Assembly (NCBI GenBank): GCA_905479495.1
Contig: CAJQMR010000013.1
Location: 248,001-312,000, forward strand
DNA length: 64,000 nt
Source: an uncultured Anaerolineae bacterium
GTDB taxonomy: Bacteria; Chloroflexota; Anaerolineae; Promineifilales; Promineifilaceae
Reading direction: 5' to 3'
A program made the translations under genes and the position numbers. Shown here one piece after another: positions 52,577 to 61,335 of the stretch. Within the stretch, counting starts at the first letter, position 1, and the number at the start of each line of letters is the position of its first letter. The notes beneath the pieces are model-generated. The model was not told where the DNA came from, did no database searches, and saw only the letters and a program-made list of their open reading frames with translations.

Positions 52577-54034
52577 TTAACGCCAGCCAAGTTCTGAACA
52601 AAATTGACGATACCGTGCTTTGAGGGAACGGCCGTCTTTCGGCAAAAAATAATCGACATGTGCCCCGTCACGCAAATCGTTCCAACCCTGGGTAAGATTG
52701 GCCGCCAGCCAAGCAATGCCCTGTGAGGTTGCTTGTTTTACCTCCGGCCGCAGCACGACGCGCTGGGTAAGATTGGCCAGCCGCTGGCACAACCCATCCA
52801 AGGCCGACAGGCCGCCGGTAATGCGAATGCGCTTAACGCTTTGCCCGGTATGGCTCATCGCCTCCAAATTAATGGCGATAAGAAACAGAATACTCTCAAC
52901 AATCGCCACCGCTTTTTCTTCAACAGACGATTCACCCGAGCCATTTTCCAGAAAGTAAGGGTTTTGCTCGCTTCGCCAAAATGGAGAACCCAAGCCGCCA
53001 ATGGTATTAATGAATACGGGTGGTTTCTTCGCTTCGTTGAGCCATCTTTCTAGATTGGTTATCAAGTCCAGCCCACCCCATTGGTCAGACGCCCATTTGA
53101 TGGCAGCACCGGCCCCGTTTACCGTGCCTTCCAGCAGGTAGGTCACCTGCGCCTCGCTGCTGTTGGCGATGCTGGCTAACAGGCTGGGATGGTGCATAAG
53201 CTGCACGCCGGTAGACAGCAGCACGAAGGCGCCGGTACCAACGTTGACAATCAAGGTGCCATCGTCTAATTTGCCTGGGCCATGAATGGCGGCATTTTGG
53301 TCTCCGTTTACGGCCGTTAATGGAATCTCTGTGCCGCGAATGTTGCCAAAGTAGGATTGTGTCGGTTGGCAGTCTGGCAGCAGTTCGCGGGCAATGCCAA
53401 ATTCCCGCAGCAGTTCAGACGACCATTGGTGCTTTTGCAAATCCATCAGCTGCGTGCGTGAGGCGTTGACGTGATCCACAATGGCAGGCTGCCCTTCAAC
53501 CAGATTGGCGATAACGTAAGCAGCCAAAGGGCCAAAGATGAGTTCCTTGTTTTGCAACGGCCGTTCCAATTCCGGGCAGTTATCGAGCATCCAACGCAGC
53601 TTGCTGGCTCCGTAGTGGGGTGACAAAAAGAGGCCGCTCTTCTTTTTGATGGCCGTGCCTTTGCTGGCCAGCGGCACCAAATATTCAGCCGCCCGGCGAT
53701 CCTGCCAGCTAAAAACGGGGGTCAATGGCTCGCCTGTAGTGCGGTTCCAGGCCACAATGCTGGAGCGCTGGCTGGCCAATCCGGCACAAGCAATACCGCG
53801 CTGCTGCACAATCGGATCAGCAAAAACCTGCTGCATGACCTGGTGAACGGCCGTTTTTATTTCTACCGGGTCCTGCTCAATTTTGCTGCTGCTCACCTGG
53901 TTTAATTTGATCGGCCTATCCGCAAAAGCCAGCGCGTTCCCGGCATAATCATAAGCAGAAGCACGCACACTTAAAGTGCCTACGTCGAGCGCCAATATTA
54001 ACTTCTCAGTTTGCTGCGCGGGCGAAACCATCAT
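52577..54034 (-). CDS. FGGY-family kinase, glycerol-kinase-like
   Basis: A 485-residue sugar kinase. Seen: N-terminal phosphate loop LALDVGTLSVRASAYD, the substrate block LASQRSSIVAWNRTTG and FSWQDRRAAEYL, the catalytic Asp in AVNGDQNAAIHGPG, then VGTGAFVLLSTG and the C-terminal ADENINE-type segment RITGGLSALDGLCQRLANL. It phosphorylates glycerol or a related polyol. Position as first gene of the minus-strand operon, followed at once by the UgpA/E/B genes, supports glycerol or glycerol-phosphate use; xylulose- or ribulose-type substrates are not excluded. Confidence 0.85.
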   Translation of the reverse strand: MMVSPAQQTEKLILALDVGTLSVRASAYDYAGNALAFADRPIKLNQVSSSKIEQDPVEIKTAVHQVMQQVFADPIVQQRGIACAGLASQRSSIVAWNRTTGEPLTPVFSWQDRRAAEYLVPLASKGTAIKKKSGLFLSPHYGASKLRWMLDNCPELERPLQNKELIFGPLAAYVIANLVEGQPAIVDHVNASRTQLMDLQKHQWSSELLREFGIARELLPDCQPTQSYFGNIRGTEIPLTAVNGDQNAAIHGPGKLDDGTLIVNVGTGAFVLLSTGVQLMHHPSLLASIANSSEAQVTYLLEGTVNGAGAAIKWASDQWGGLDLITNLERWLNEAKKPPVFINTIGGLGSPFWRSEQNPYFLENGSGESSVEEKAVAIVESILFLIAINLEAMSHTGQSVKRIRITGGLSALDGLCQRLANLTQRVVLRPEVKQATSQGIAWLAANLTQGWNDLRDGAHVDYFLPKDGRSLKARYRQFCSELGWR

Positions 54035-54389
54035 ACCAGTCGTCCATGCCAGGGAATTGTTCGGGTTTTTCTTCCTATCGCCTCTTTCTTACCAACAACC
54101 CGTTCTGATTGCAAGAAATACCACAATGCTTGCACAAATTTGCAGATGATAGCAAAATTGCGCTGTGAATCTGTGCAAAATGAATTATCACGAATGCCGA
54201 GGTTGACATTCACCACAAAGGACGCCAAGCGCGCCGAGAATAAAAACTTGGCCTGCTTAAGTAAATGCTGGAAAGTTGCTTAAAAACCGAAGGCCACAAG
54301 GCATTTACTTATAAGGAGAACGGAAGCGCATCTTTACACTTCGTTTTAAAGTTACTTTCCGTTCTCCACTTAGCCGCTCAACAAAAATT
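54035..54389. promoter_or_regulatory. Divergent control region of the glycerol-phosphate locus
   Basis: 355 bp between the kinase and the regulator; no gene. Half-sites TTGCACA (54130-54136) and TGTGCAA (54172-54178) form a spaced inverted repeat, and TTGCACAAATTTGCA is itself nearly palindromic; candidates for the SorC-type regulator. A 'cacaaaggacgccaag' dispersed repeat fragment lies near 54213. Confidence 0.5.
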
Positions 54390-55352
54390 ATGGATACCAA
54401 ACAAAAACAGTTAGAAAATGCCCTGCACGCAGCCCAAATGTATTATTACCAAAACCTGCCCATGAAAAAGATTGCCGCCGAATTGCAGGTTTCCCACTCG
54501 ACTGTTTCCCGGCTGTTGAGTTGGGCCAAAGACCAGGGGCTCATCGAAATCCGCATCAACGATATTCGCGGGCGAGCTGATTCCCTCGAAGAATCGATCA
54601 AGCTCCATTACAAAATCCAGAGTGCGCAAATTGTGCCCGTGCCAGAAATTGCCGGGGAGCAAGCGTGGCAAGAGCGAGTGGCCCGAGTCGCTGCCAGTTA
54701 TCTCAATCAATACATGGAATCTGGCATGGTGTTGGGGGTTGCCTGGGGAGGCACCATTAACCGAGTAGCCGCCAATCTCACCCCAAAATCATTGGTTGGC
54801 GTGCAGGTGGTGCAGCTAAACGGCGGCGAAATTGTCTCAAATCCCAGCGTGAACCACGCAGGCTGGCTGGTATCGCAGTTTGCCAATAATTATGAAGCCA
54901 AGGCCCACCTCTTCCCCGTGCCTACCTTTTTTGATTACCCGGAAACCAAGCAAGCATTATGGCGCGAACGCAGCATTCAGCAGATATTGCAGCTGCACCA
55001 GGAGGCCGATATTTTGCTGTACACCATTGGCTCACCCCGAGGGCAGCTAATGAGCGCCACCTACATGGGCAATTATTTGCAGGAGCAAGATTTTGCCGAA
55101 ATGGAGCGGGAAGGGGTGGTGGGGGACATTGCCAACATGATGATCCGGCAGGATGGCAGCTACCAGGGGATTCCGCTGAACGAACGGGCTTGCGGCCCCC
55201 AATTGGAACTGTTCCGCAAGGTTAGCCGGTCGATTTGTGTGGTGTCTGGGTACAACAAGCTGGCCGGACTGCGCGCGGCGTTGGCTGGCGGCTACGTCAC
55301 TGACCTCATCCTGGATGAGCCGACGGCACATAAGTTGGTGGCTTCGATTTAG
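54390..55352 (+). CDS. SorC/DeoR-type sugar-responsive regulator
   Basis: A 320-residue regulator. The N-terminal helix-turn-helix reads MKKIAAELQVSHSTVSRLL, followed by the SorC sugar-binding domain (about 60-320) with GVAWGGTINRVA, VVQLNGGE and GAxx-type GSPRGQLMS, and near the end CVVSGYNKLAGLRAAL. SorC proteins bind phosphorylated sugars or polyols. It is transcribed away from the kinase-ugp operon across a shared promoter region, the usual arrangement for a pathway-specific regulator. Confidence 0.9.
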   Translation: MDTKQKQLENALHAAQMYYYQNLPMKKIAAELQVSHSTVSRLLSWAKDQGLIEIRINDIRGRADSLEESIKLHYKIQSAQIVPVPEIAGEQAWQERVARVAASYLNQYMESGMVLGVAWGGTINRVAANLTPKSLVGVQVVQLNGGEIVSNPSVNHAGWLVSQFANNYEAKAHLFPVPTFFDYPETKQALWRERSIQQILQLHQEADILLYTIGSPRGQLMSATYMGNYLQEQDFAEMEREGVVGDIANMMIRQDGSYQGIPLNERACGPQLELFRKVSRSICVVSGYNKLAGLRAALAGGYVTDLILDEPTAHKLVASI

Positions 55353-55566
55353 GGTCATGGTTCTGTTTGTAACGGCCGTTTCCAAACCAAATACAAAGGG
55401 ACAAAGAGAGGAAGGAACAAAGGAACGGCCGTTCCTTCCCAAACCACTTCCATTACCCAACACCAACGCAACGGAGCGAAAAGTGGCACGATTAAAAACC
55501 GGCCACAGCACACCGAGAAGATCTGCCTGAAGCAGGAAGTTTGGTGGTCATTAATGCACATTTGAA

Positions 55567-56178
55567 TTAAGGATTAGTGTTATCCCTTTCCAATACGATT
55601 TGAACATTTTCCCCAATTAAGATCAATGTATCATCTTGTATTTCATATTGAGAAGTACTTAATACCTTTAAATGTTCGGACTGCGTATCTATTAATTCGC
55701 CACAGTCTACAGTGATCATCTCTTGTGGACTGAGCGTGTAATGTTGTTCACCTTGAAATACAATCCCATACCCGATTCCCCTAACAAAGTTATCGGTGCC
55801 CTCGCAAGGTGTCGTAATTAGCAATGATCCCCTTTCCACATCAAACCGAAAGTAGGTCGGATACAGTGCGTCAACATCCATATTTTCGCCACGATAAATA
55901 ACCGCAGACAATACCCACAGGTTTGCACTAAGAGTTGGATTGGGAGTCTCAGAGATCTCAGTAGCGATTGGTGTGGCACTTGTTGCAGGCACATTGGCTG
56001 GTGTTGCTGTTACTAACAGAGGTGCTTGAGTAGCCTCTGTGGATGAACTTGCTGTAGTTGAGATAGGATTGTCTGAATTATTTAACACACACGCAGTTCC
56101 GAATGACAGAATCAACAACCACAACACAGATAGGCCTTTCGAGGATATGTGTATGCTATGTGAAATTTTTTCACACAT
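55567..56178 (-). CDS. Predicted lipoprotein with Thr/Ser-rich linker
   Basis: A 203-residue exported protein. Signal with lipobox FGTAC (about residue 30), a Ser/Thr/Ala/Pro-rich linker (about 35-85), then a compact domain with two cysteines (ITTPCEG, ITVDCGE) and a terminal beta-pattern YEIQDDTLILIGENVQI that resembles META/HslJ-type domains, though I am not certain. AT-rich like the partial lipoprotein at the left edge. Function unknown. The 214 bp between it and the SorC gene contain two ACGGCCGT copies but no gene. Confidence 0.7.
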   Translation of the reverse strand: MCEKISHSIHISSKGLSVLWLLILSFGTACVLNNSDNPISTTASSSTEATQAPLLVTATPANVPATSATPIATEISETPNPTLSANLWVLSAVIYRGENMDVDALYPTYFRFDVERGSLLITTPCEGTDNFVRGIGYGIVFQGEQHYTLSPQEMITVDCGELIDTQSEHLKVLSTSQYEIQDDTLILIGENVQIVLERDNTNP

Positions 56179-56518
56179 TTGTCACTGCCTTTGCCATCTG
56201 TAGGGTTTACTGGCTCCGGCAAACCTTACAGATGGCTATCAATTGCAGAATATGAGGGTTAGTTCATAAAAGCGGCAAATTAGTTCTGCTGTGGACAGGT
56301 CTTCGGCCAGCGCGAAACCTCGCTCAGCCACGGCCGTTTCTCCACCCCCATCCAAAAATTCCACAAACTGACACGAACGGGAATGGCCGCTTGTCATTCC
56401 CGCGCAGGCGGGGAATCCATTAGATTTGTACCGTTCACCTCTGGATGTCTGCCTTCGCAGGCATGACAGTTGATGTTTTACGGCCGTTAAAAACTCACCA
56501 TTCCCCATTCACAATTAA
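56179..56518. repeat. Repeat-rich intergenic region
   Basis: No convincing gene. It holds a second copy of the string at about 631 (near 56301), and a REP-like element about 56393-56475 (GTCATTCCCGCGCAGGCGGG ... CTGCCTTCGCAGGCATGAC) with self-complementary parts. Two ACGGCCGT copies (about 56331, 56480). Confidence 0.6.
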
Positions 56519-57115
56519 CTACGGTCCAGCAGCAGGCACCAAAAACTCCCCAACCGCCCAGCCTTCCGTGCCGTCGTCCAGTTGAAGCTGCCACCAGAGC
56601 CGGTCGTTGGCCTCATCCACTTCTGGCCCGTCGATGACCAAAACCAATGCAGCCTCATCCACAAGCGTAATAATGGCGTTGCTGGTGCTGGGGCCACCGC
56701 GCAAATTGATGCCAAAGCCGTCGGTGTTGGCCACCTGCGCATAATAGCCAACCGTAACTTCTGGGGGGGCAACGGCCGTATCCGGCGTGGGGATCGGCGT
56801 GAAGGTGGGAATCGGGCTAGGCGTGGGCAGCGGCGACGTAGGCGAAGGAATCGGGCTGGGCGGCGCGGTCAAAATGATCAGCGTCGGCTCGATGGGTGCT
56901 GCTTCCAGCGGGGGCCGGTCCAGCAAGGAATTGACCAGCGCCAGGGCAATAGCGATGCTGATGATAGTCACCAACACGCCCAGCCCCAGCCAGCGCCAGG
57001 GGATGGGTTCCTGACCGCCGTGCCCGGTATCTTGGCGCAAACGGCGCGGACGTTTCTCTGGCGAATCTTTTCGCTTGGGGTCTCTAGGGTCTTGAGGAAT
57101 TTGGTATCTGGCCAT
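56519..57115 (-). CDS. Membrane-anchored SH3b-domain protein
   Basis: A 198-residue protein: a basic, Pro/Arg-rich cytoplasmic N-terminus (to about 43), one membrane helix (about 45-66), a Pro/Thr/Ser linker (about 80-112) and a bacterial SH3-like domain (about 120-195; GFGINLRGGPSTSNAIITLV, WWQLQLDDGTEGWAVGEFL). SH3b domains bind cell-wall peptides or other ligands. The ATG directly abuts the stop of the PP2C gene upstream, so the two are coupled; it may be a wall sensor for that phosphatase. Confidence 0.85.
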   Translation of the reverse strand: MARYQIPQDPRDPKRKDSPEKRPRRLRQDTGHGGQEPIPWRWLGLGVLVTIISIAIALALVNSLLDRPPLEAAPIEPTLIILTAPPSPIPSPTSPLPTPSPIPTFTPIPTPDTAVAPPEVTVGYYAQVANTDGFGINLRGGPSTSNAIITLVDEAALVLVIDGPEVDEANDRLWWQLQLDDGTEGWAVGEFLVPAAGP

Positions 57116-58351
57116 CTATTTCGCTTCTAAAATCAATAAAGTTAAATCATCAAATGGATCGGCACTGCCCTGCCATTGGGCCACGTCTTTGATGATGTGG
57201 TCCACAATTTCTGCGGCCGTTTTTTGCTCACAGGCAGCGGCGGCGGCGGCTAACTGCTGGTTGGAGTAACCTTTTTCGGCTTCGTTGACGGCATCCGGCA
57301 CGCCATCGCTAAACATGATGAGCCGGTCGCCCGGTTCCAGATCAATCGTCTCTTCGGTCAGGGTCAAATCGGGGATCATGCCCAGGAAACGGTCGCCGCC
57401 GGGCAGGGACATCACTTCACGACCGGGGCGCAGCAGTAACGGCCGTTCGTGGGCCGCCCGAATATAGGTCAACTTGCCGCTGGGTCGGTGCAGCACGCCG
57501 TAAAACGCCGTCAAAAAAACCTCATCGTTGTTGGCAATGTCAAACATGCCTTTGTGCACCGCCAGGGCCACTTCCGCCGGGGAGAGTGACTGCTGCCCCT
57601 CGCGCAAAAAGAGCGTGCGCGTCACGGCCATAAACAGAGCGGCATGAAAGCCCTTATCGGCCACGTCGGCAATCAGCACCCCGACGTGTTCCTCATCAAT
57701 TTCCAGCACATCATAAAAATCCCCGCCAACCTGACGCGCCGGTTCCAGGTAAGCAGCAAAGCCGTAGTCGGGGAATTGGGGCAAATCCTGCTGCAACAGA
57801 TTGCGCTGCACCTGCGCCGCCAGCTCCAGCTCACGCTGTAGCCGCTCTTGTTTTACCAACCTGGCTTGGGCTACCTTCAAATCGGTGTACGCTTTTTCTA
57901 GCGCCTCATTTTTGCTCTGCAAATCTTCGATGTAAATACGGTCCAGGTTGCGGGCGTTGGACAAAATGCGCTGGAGCAGCAGATTGGCCAGCGGCGGGCT
58001 GTTTTTAACAAAGCTGTCAAACGCTTCTTCGGTCACTTCCAGCACGGTGGTAGGCGTGATGGTGACGCAGTTGGCAGCGCGCGGTGAATCGTCAATGAGG
58101 CCCATCTCGCCAAAATAGCCATTTTTGCCCACCATGTTCAGAATGCGCTCCTCGCCATCTTCCAGCAGCCGAATAACGGCCACATTGCCCTTGACCACGA
58201 CATAAAAGACGTGCTCGACTTTTCCTTGATGGCACAGCGTTGTATTGGGCGGATACTCAACGCGCTTAGCCACCTGACGCAGCAGTTGTAATGTTTCTTC
58301 ATCTAGCCCAGCTAACGCCTGACGAATAATGGCTGTTGTTCCTGCATCCAT
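57116..58351 (-). CDS. cNMP-binding and SpoIIE/PP2C phosphatase protein
   Basis: A 411-residue signalling protein. An N-terminal cyclic-nucleotide-binding/Crp-type domain (about 15-135; FYVVVKGNVAVIRLLEDGEE, GKNGYFGEMGLIDDSPRAAN) is followed by a coiled coil (about 140-180) and a SpoIIE-like PP2C domain (about 185-408) with GGDFYDVLEID, LIADVADKGFHAALFM, and LIMFSDGVPDAVN carrying the metal-binding Asp residues. Such proteins act in partner-switching control of sigma factors or antisigma antagonists; none of these are encoded here. Followed by the SH3b protein without a gap. Confidence 0.9.
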   Translation of the reverse strand: MDAGTTAIIRQALAGLDEETLQLLRQVAKRVEYPPNTTLCHQGKVEHVFYVVVKGNVAVIRLLEDGEERILNMVGKNGYFGEMGLIDDSPRAANCVTITPTTVLEVTEEAFDSFVKNSPPLANLLLQRILSNARNLDRIYIEDLQSKNEALEKAYTDLKVAQARLVKQERLQRELELAAQVQRNLLQQDLPQFPDYGFAAYLEPARQVGGDFYDVLEIDEEHVGVLIADVADKGFHAALFMAVTRTLFLREGQQSLSPAEVALAVHKGMFDIANNDEVFLTAFYGVLHRPSGKLTYIRAAHERPLLLRPGREVMSLPGGDRFLGMIPDLTLTEETIDLEPGDRLIMFSDGVPDAVNEAEKGYSNQQLAAAAAACEQKTAAEIVDHIIKDVAQWQGSADPFDDLTLLILEAK

Positions 58352-58398
58352 AGCAATTTCCTAACTGTACAATAACCTTCCGGTGATTTGTAATTGAG

Positions 58399-58436
58399 TA
58401 ATTGGGTAATTACTCAATCACTTAATTACCCAATTA
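58399..58436. repeat. Second AATTACCC hairpin repeat
   Basis: Arms TAATTGGGTAATT (58399-58411) and AATTACCCAATTA (58424-58436), identical to the arms at 35362-35400, with a different loop. The right arm overlaps the polX stop codon, so it may also serve as its terminator. Confidence 0.7.
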
Positions 58437-60164
58437 CCTGCTCTTCTCGGCCAAAAACGCCAGCAGTTTTTCCAATGGCCACGTATTAACAATTTGTTCG
58501 GCCGTGGCCCAGCCACGTTGGGCAGTGGCAATGCCGTAATGCAGCAGTTCAAAATGAGCCACGTGATGGGCATCGGTATTGATGGCCAGCGTCACGCCCA
58601 ACTCCACAGCACGGCGCACATGGCTGTCACGCAGGTCCAACCGGTAAGGACTGGCGTTAATTTCGAGAATGGTTTGGGTGGAAACGGCCGTCTCCAACAC
58701 CGTCTCCATATCCAAATCCGCCCCTGGCCGATCTGGCAGCAAGCGGCCCGTGGGATGGGCAATCATGTCCACATGCGGATTGTGCAACGCGTTCATGATG
58801 CGCGCCATCACCTGCTCACGCGGCTGGGTCAGGCTCACATGCAGGCTGGCAATGACAAAATCCAGCTTCGCCAACACCGCATCTTCAAAGTCTAACGAGC
58901 CATCTGCCTTAATTTCCATCTCCGTGCCGTGCAAAATGCGGAAATCCGGGCCCATTTTTTCATTGGCCGCCGCAATCTCTTCCGCCTGCTGCCATAGCCG
59001 CTCCGGGGTAAGGCCATTGGCAATGCCCAAACTCTGCGAATGGTCGGAAATGACGATGTGCTGCAAGCCGCGCGCTTGAGCCGCCTGGGCCATCTGCAAA
59101 ATTGTCATTTTGCCGTCTGACCAGGTGGTGTGCATGTGTAAATCGGACACAATTTGATCGATCCGGATCACATCGGGCAGTTCACCTTTTTGGGCCGCCT
59201 CAATCTCACCGCGATCTTCGCGCAGCGTGGGGATGATGTAGGGCAGATTCAACACGCCGTACAAGGCTTCCTCGCTGGCACAGAGGATTTCGTCGCCGCC
59301 ATCCGTGGGGGTGAAGGCGTGCTCGTTGAGGCTGAGTCCTTGTTTGAGGGCCAGCTCGCGCAGGCGCACGTTATGGTCTTTGTTGCCGGTAAAATAGGAA
59401 AGCAGCGTGCCCCAACGCTCAGCAGGCAAAACCCGCAAATCAACCTGCATCCCATTCAGCAGCACCACGCTGGACTTCGTCGGCCCGTGCCCAGACACCG
59501 ATTCCACGCGGGGCATGTTCACGAAATAGTCCATGATGGGTGCCGCTTCATCGGCGGCTACAAGCAGATCCACATCCCCAATGCTTTCTTTCATACGGCG
59601 GAGGGACCCGGCAACGGCCGTTTTCTGTACGCCGGGTAACTGTTCCAACTCGGCCAAAATCTCCTGCGCTAGCGGCCACGCCTCGCCAATCGGCGTGCGG
59701 TCGTCGCCGTGGCGGGCCAACGTCTCAATCGCTTTCACTAATTTGGCCTCGGATTTGGCCCCCATCTTGGGCAACTCACGCAACTTGCCAGCCTTCGCGG
59801 CGGCATCTAGCTCTGCCAGGGTGGTAATGCCCAGCGTTTCATACACCTGCTTCACCCGCTTTGGCCCCAGGCCATCAACCTTGAGCATTTCCACCAGCGT
59901 GGGTGGAATTTCCTCAGACAGCTTCTCATAAAACGATAGCTTGCCCGTGGTAAGCATCTCTTCGATTTTCTCGGCCAGCGTTTTGCCAATGCCGGGAATA
60001 TCGGTCAGCTCACCCGCTTCATACACCTGGTTAATGTCACGCCCCAGTTCCTGGATGGCTTCGGCCGCCCGCCGGTAGGACAGCACACGATGGATAATAT
60101 CACCACGAATAGCCAGCATGTCGGCCACATCAGCAAACAGTTTAGCAACCTCACGATTATTCAT
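58434..60164 (-). CDS. polX: DNA polymerase X family protein with PHP domain
   Basis: A 576-residue bacterial PolX. Order: N-terminal helix-hairpin-helix region (MNNREVAKLFADVADML; DIPGIGKTLAEKI; VDGLGPKRVKQVYETLG), the nucleotidyltransferase palm (AVAGSLRRMKESIGDVDLL with the metal-binding Asp residues), and a C-terminal PHP exonuclease domain (SDLHMHTTWSDG, VISDHSQSLG, LHGTEMEIKADG, INTDAH). Used in base-excision repair gap filling. Start placed at 60164, giving the usual PolX length; the frame is open 45 codons further but those overlap the promoter and a neighbouring gene's start region. Confidence 0.95.
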   Translation of the reverse strand: MNNREVAKLFADVADMLAIRGDIIHRVLSYRRAAEAIQELGRDINQVYEAGELTDIPGIGKTLAEKIEEMLTTGKLSFYEKLSEEIPPTLVEMLKVDGLGPKRVKQVYETLGITTLAELDAAAKAGKLRELPKMGAKSEAKLVKAIETLARHGDDRTPIGEAWPLAQEILAELEQLPGVQKTAVAGSLRRMKESIGDVDLLVAADEAAPIMDYFVNMPRVESVSGHGPTKSSVVLLNGMQVDLRVLPAERWGTLLSYFTGNKDHNVRLRELALKQGLSLNEHAFTPTDGGDEILCASEEALYGVLNLPYIIPTLREDRGEIEAAQKGELPDVIRIDQIVSDLHMHTTWSDGKMTILQMAQAAQARGLQHIVISDHSQSLGIANGLTPERLWQQAEEIAAANEKMGPDFRILHGTEMEIKADGSLDFEDAVLAKLDFVIASLHVSLTQPREQVMARIMNALHNPHVDMIAHPTGRLLPDRPGADLDMETVLETAVSTQTILEINASPYRLDLRDSHVRRAVELGVTLAINTDAHHVAHFELLHYGIATAQRGWATAEQIVNTWPLEKLLAFLAEKSR

Positions 60165-60171
60165 GAAAGCG

Positions 60172-60198
60172 ATTATAGCAGCAGTGGGGGTGGTGCAA
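60172..60198 (-). promoter_or_regulatory. polX promoter, apparently leaderless
   Basis: On the minus strand TATAAT (60177-60172) lies 7 nt before the polX ATG, with TTGCAC (60198-60193, 15-bp spacer) or TTTTGC (17-bp spacer) as -35. Transcription would start at or next to the ATG. Confidence 0.65.
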
Positions 60199-60283
60199 AA
60201 TGTTGCGTGGTGGGTTAGGTTAATGATTGTTAAAATACGGCCGTGTTGCAAACCAAAGTTATGAATCCCAGTCGGCATAATAA

Positions 60284-61117
60284 ATGACCCAAGAAACAAA
60301 GATGATTCCGCAAATAATGTCCTTTTTTAACCTTGGAGAGCCAGTAAGAATTTCTCCAATCAAACAAGGCATATCCAATCAAAACTACTTCGTTGAAACG
60401 GCGAAGGATGTGTTTGTCATCAAATTTTTGGTGGGGCAAACGGCCGTAAATATTGAAAACGACATCGCTATCCAAAAACAACTATTGAGTTTGAACGTGA
60501 CAACCCCAACCTATTTACTCAGCGCCAGCGGCACCTACATTTACAAAAACGAAGGTCTGCAAGCAGTTGTTTCTAGAAAAATTGCTGGAATCGTTCCCAG
60601 CAAAATGAACTTGGAACTGGCGTTCGAATTTGGGCAAAAGCTGTCTATTTTTCACACGGCCGTCACGGAATTGCCATATCCAAATGACAAAAGTTTAATA
60701 AATCCCGAAGTTTCTGGAGTTTCTTCTGTAATCTTTGCTCACGATTTGCCCAAAGGAATCATTCATGGCGACTTTCATTTAGGTAACGCACTGGTAAGCT
60801 CTAACCAAAATAAGGTTATTGCCATATTGGATTTTGAAGAAGCAGCTGAGAATCTATTTTTGGTTGATTTAGCTGTTACCATCATGGCGATCTGTTCTTC
60901 CACAGATGATTACGCTTTAGATGATGGTTTGATCAGAGAAACAATTCATGGTTACCAATCTTGCAGAATATTGTGCAAAGCGGAACGGGAATTATTGCCT
61001 GAAGCGATAAAGTACGCAGCAAAAACCTGGATTAATTGGTTTGAAGACAATAGTTTTGATCGCTATGCTCAAAAACATCGGGCACGGCTAAATAGTTATG
61101 TTGGCGGTATTTGTTAG
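60284..61117 (+). CDS. APH/homoserine-kinase-type phosphotransferase
   Basis: A 277-residue kinase of the aminoglycoside phosphotransferase fold. Seen: substrate/ATP lobe start ISPIKQGISNQNYFVET, Lys in VFVIKFLVG, catalytic loop GIIHGDFHLGNALV (Brenner motif) and metal-binding Asp in AILDFEEAAENLF. The N-terminal pattern is like ThrB2/CotH-type small-molecule kinases rather than resistance enzymes. It diverges from polX and has no ribosome site at ATG 60284 (a second ATG lies at 60302). AT-richer than its neighbours. Substrate unknown. Confidence 0.8.
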   Translation: MTQETKMIPQIMSFFNLGEPVRISPIKQGISNQNYFVETAKDVFVIKFLVGQTAVNIENDIAIQKQLLSLNVTTPTYLLSASGTYIYKNEGLQAVVSRKIAGIVPSKMNLELAFEFGQKLSIFHTAVTELPYPNDKSLINPEVSGVSSVIFAHDLPKGIIHGDFHLGNALVSSNQNKVIAILDFEEAAENLFLVDLAVTIMAICSSTDDYALDDGLIRETIHGYQSCRILCKAERELLPEAIKYAAKTWINWFEDNSFDRYAQKHRARLNSYVGGIC

Positions 61118-61335
61118 GTTAAACGGCCGTATAAGTCCATCCTTCCACCAAACAAAAAATAAAAAGCGTGGTGTATTCTACAGTTGCCCCTAAAGTGTCA
61201 CTAAAAAATCCTTTTATTAACGTTGTTTGTCAACAGCATCAAGCCATGCTACCATTATGACCCACACTATTTACCTCAGCATTCTACAATGCATTGCAAC
61301 AACTTTACTTCAAATTCTCAATTAAGGAGGAGAAT

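Noticed and set aside
52560..52601. ATG 52601 as ugpA start
   Set aside because: Lies inside the kinase coding region; TTG 52559 has AAGGAGG at proper spacing.
58434..60299. Longer polX start at 60299
   Set aside because: The extra 45 codons cover the TATAAT promoter and overlap the divergent kinase start; the PolX domain begins at 60164.
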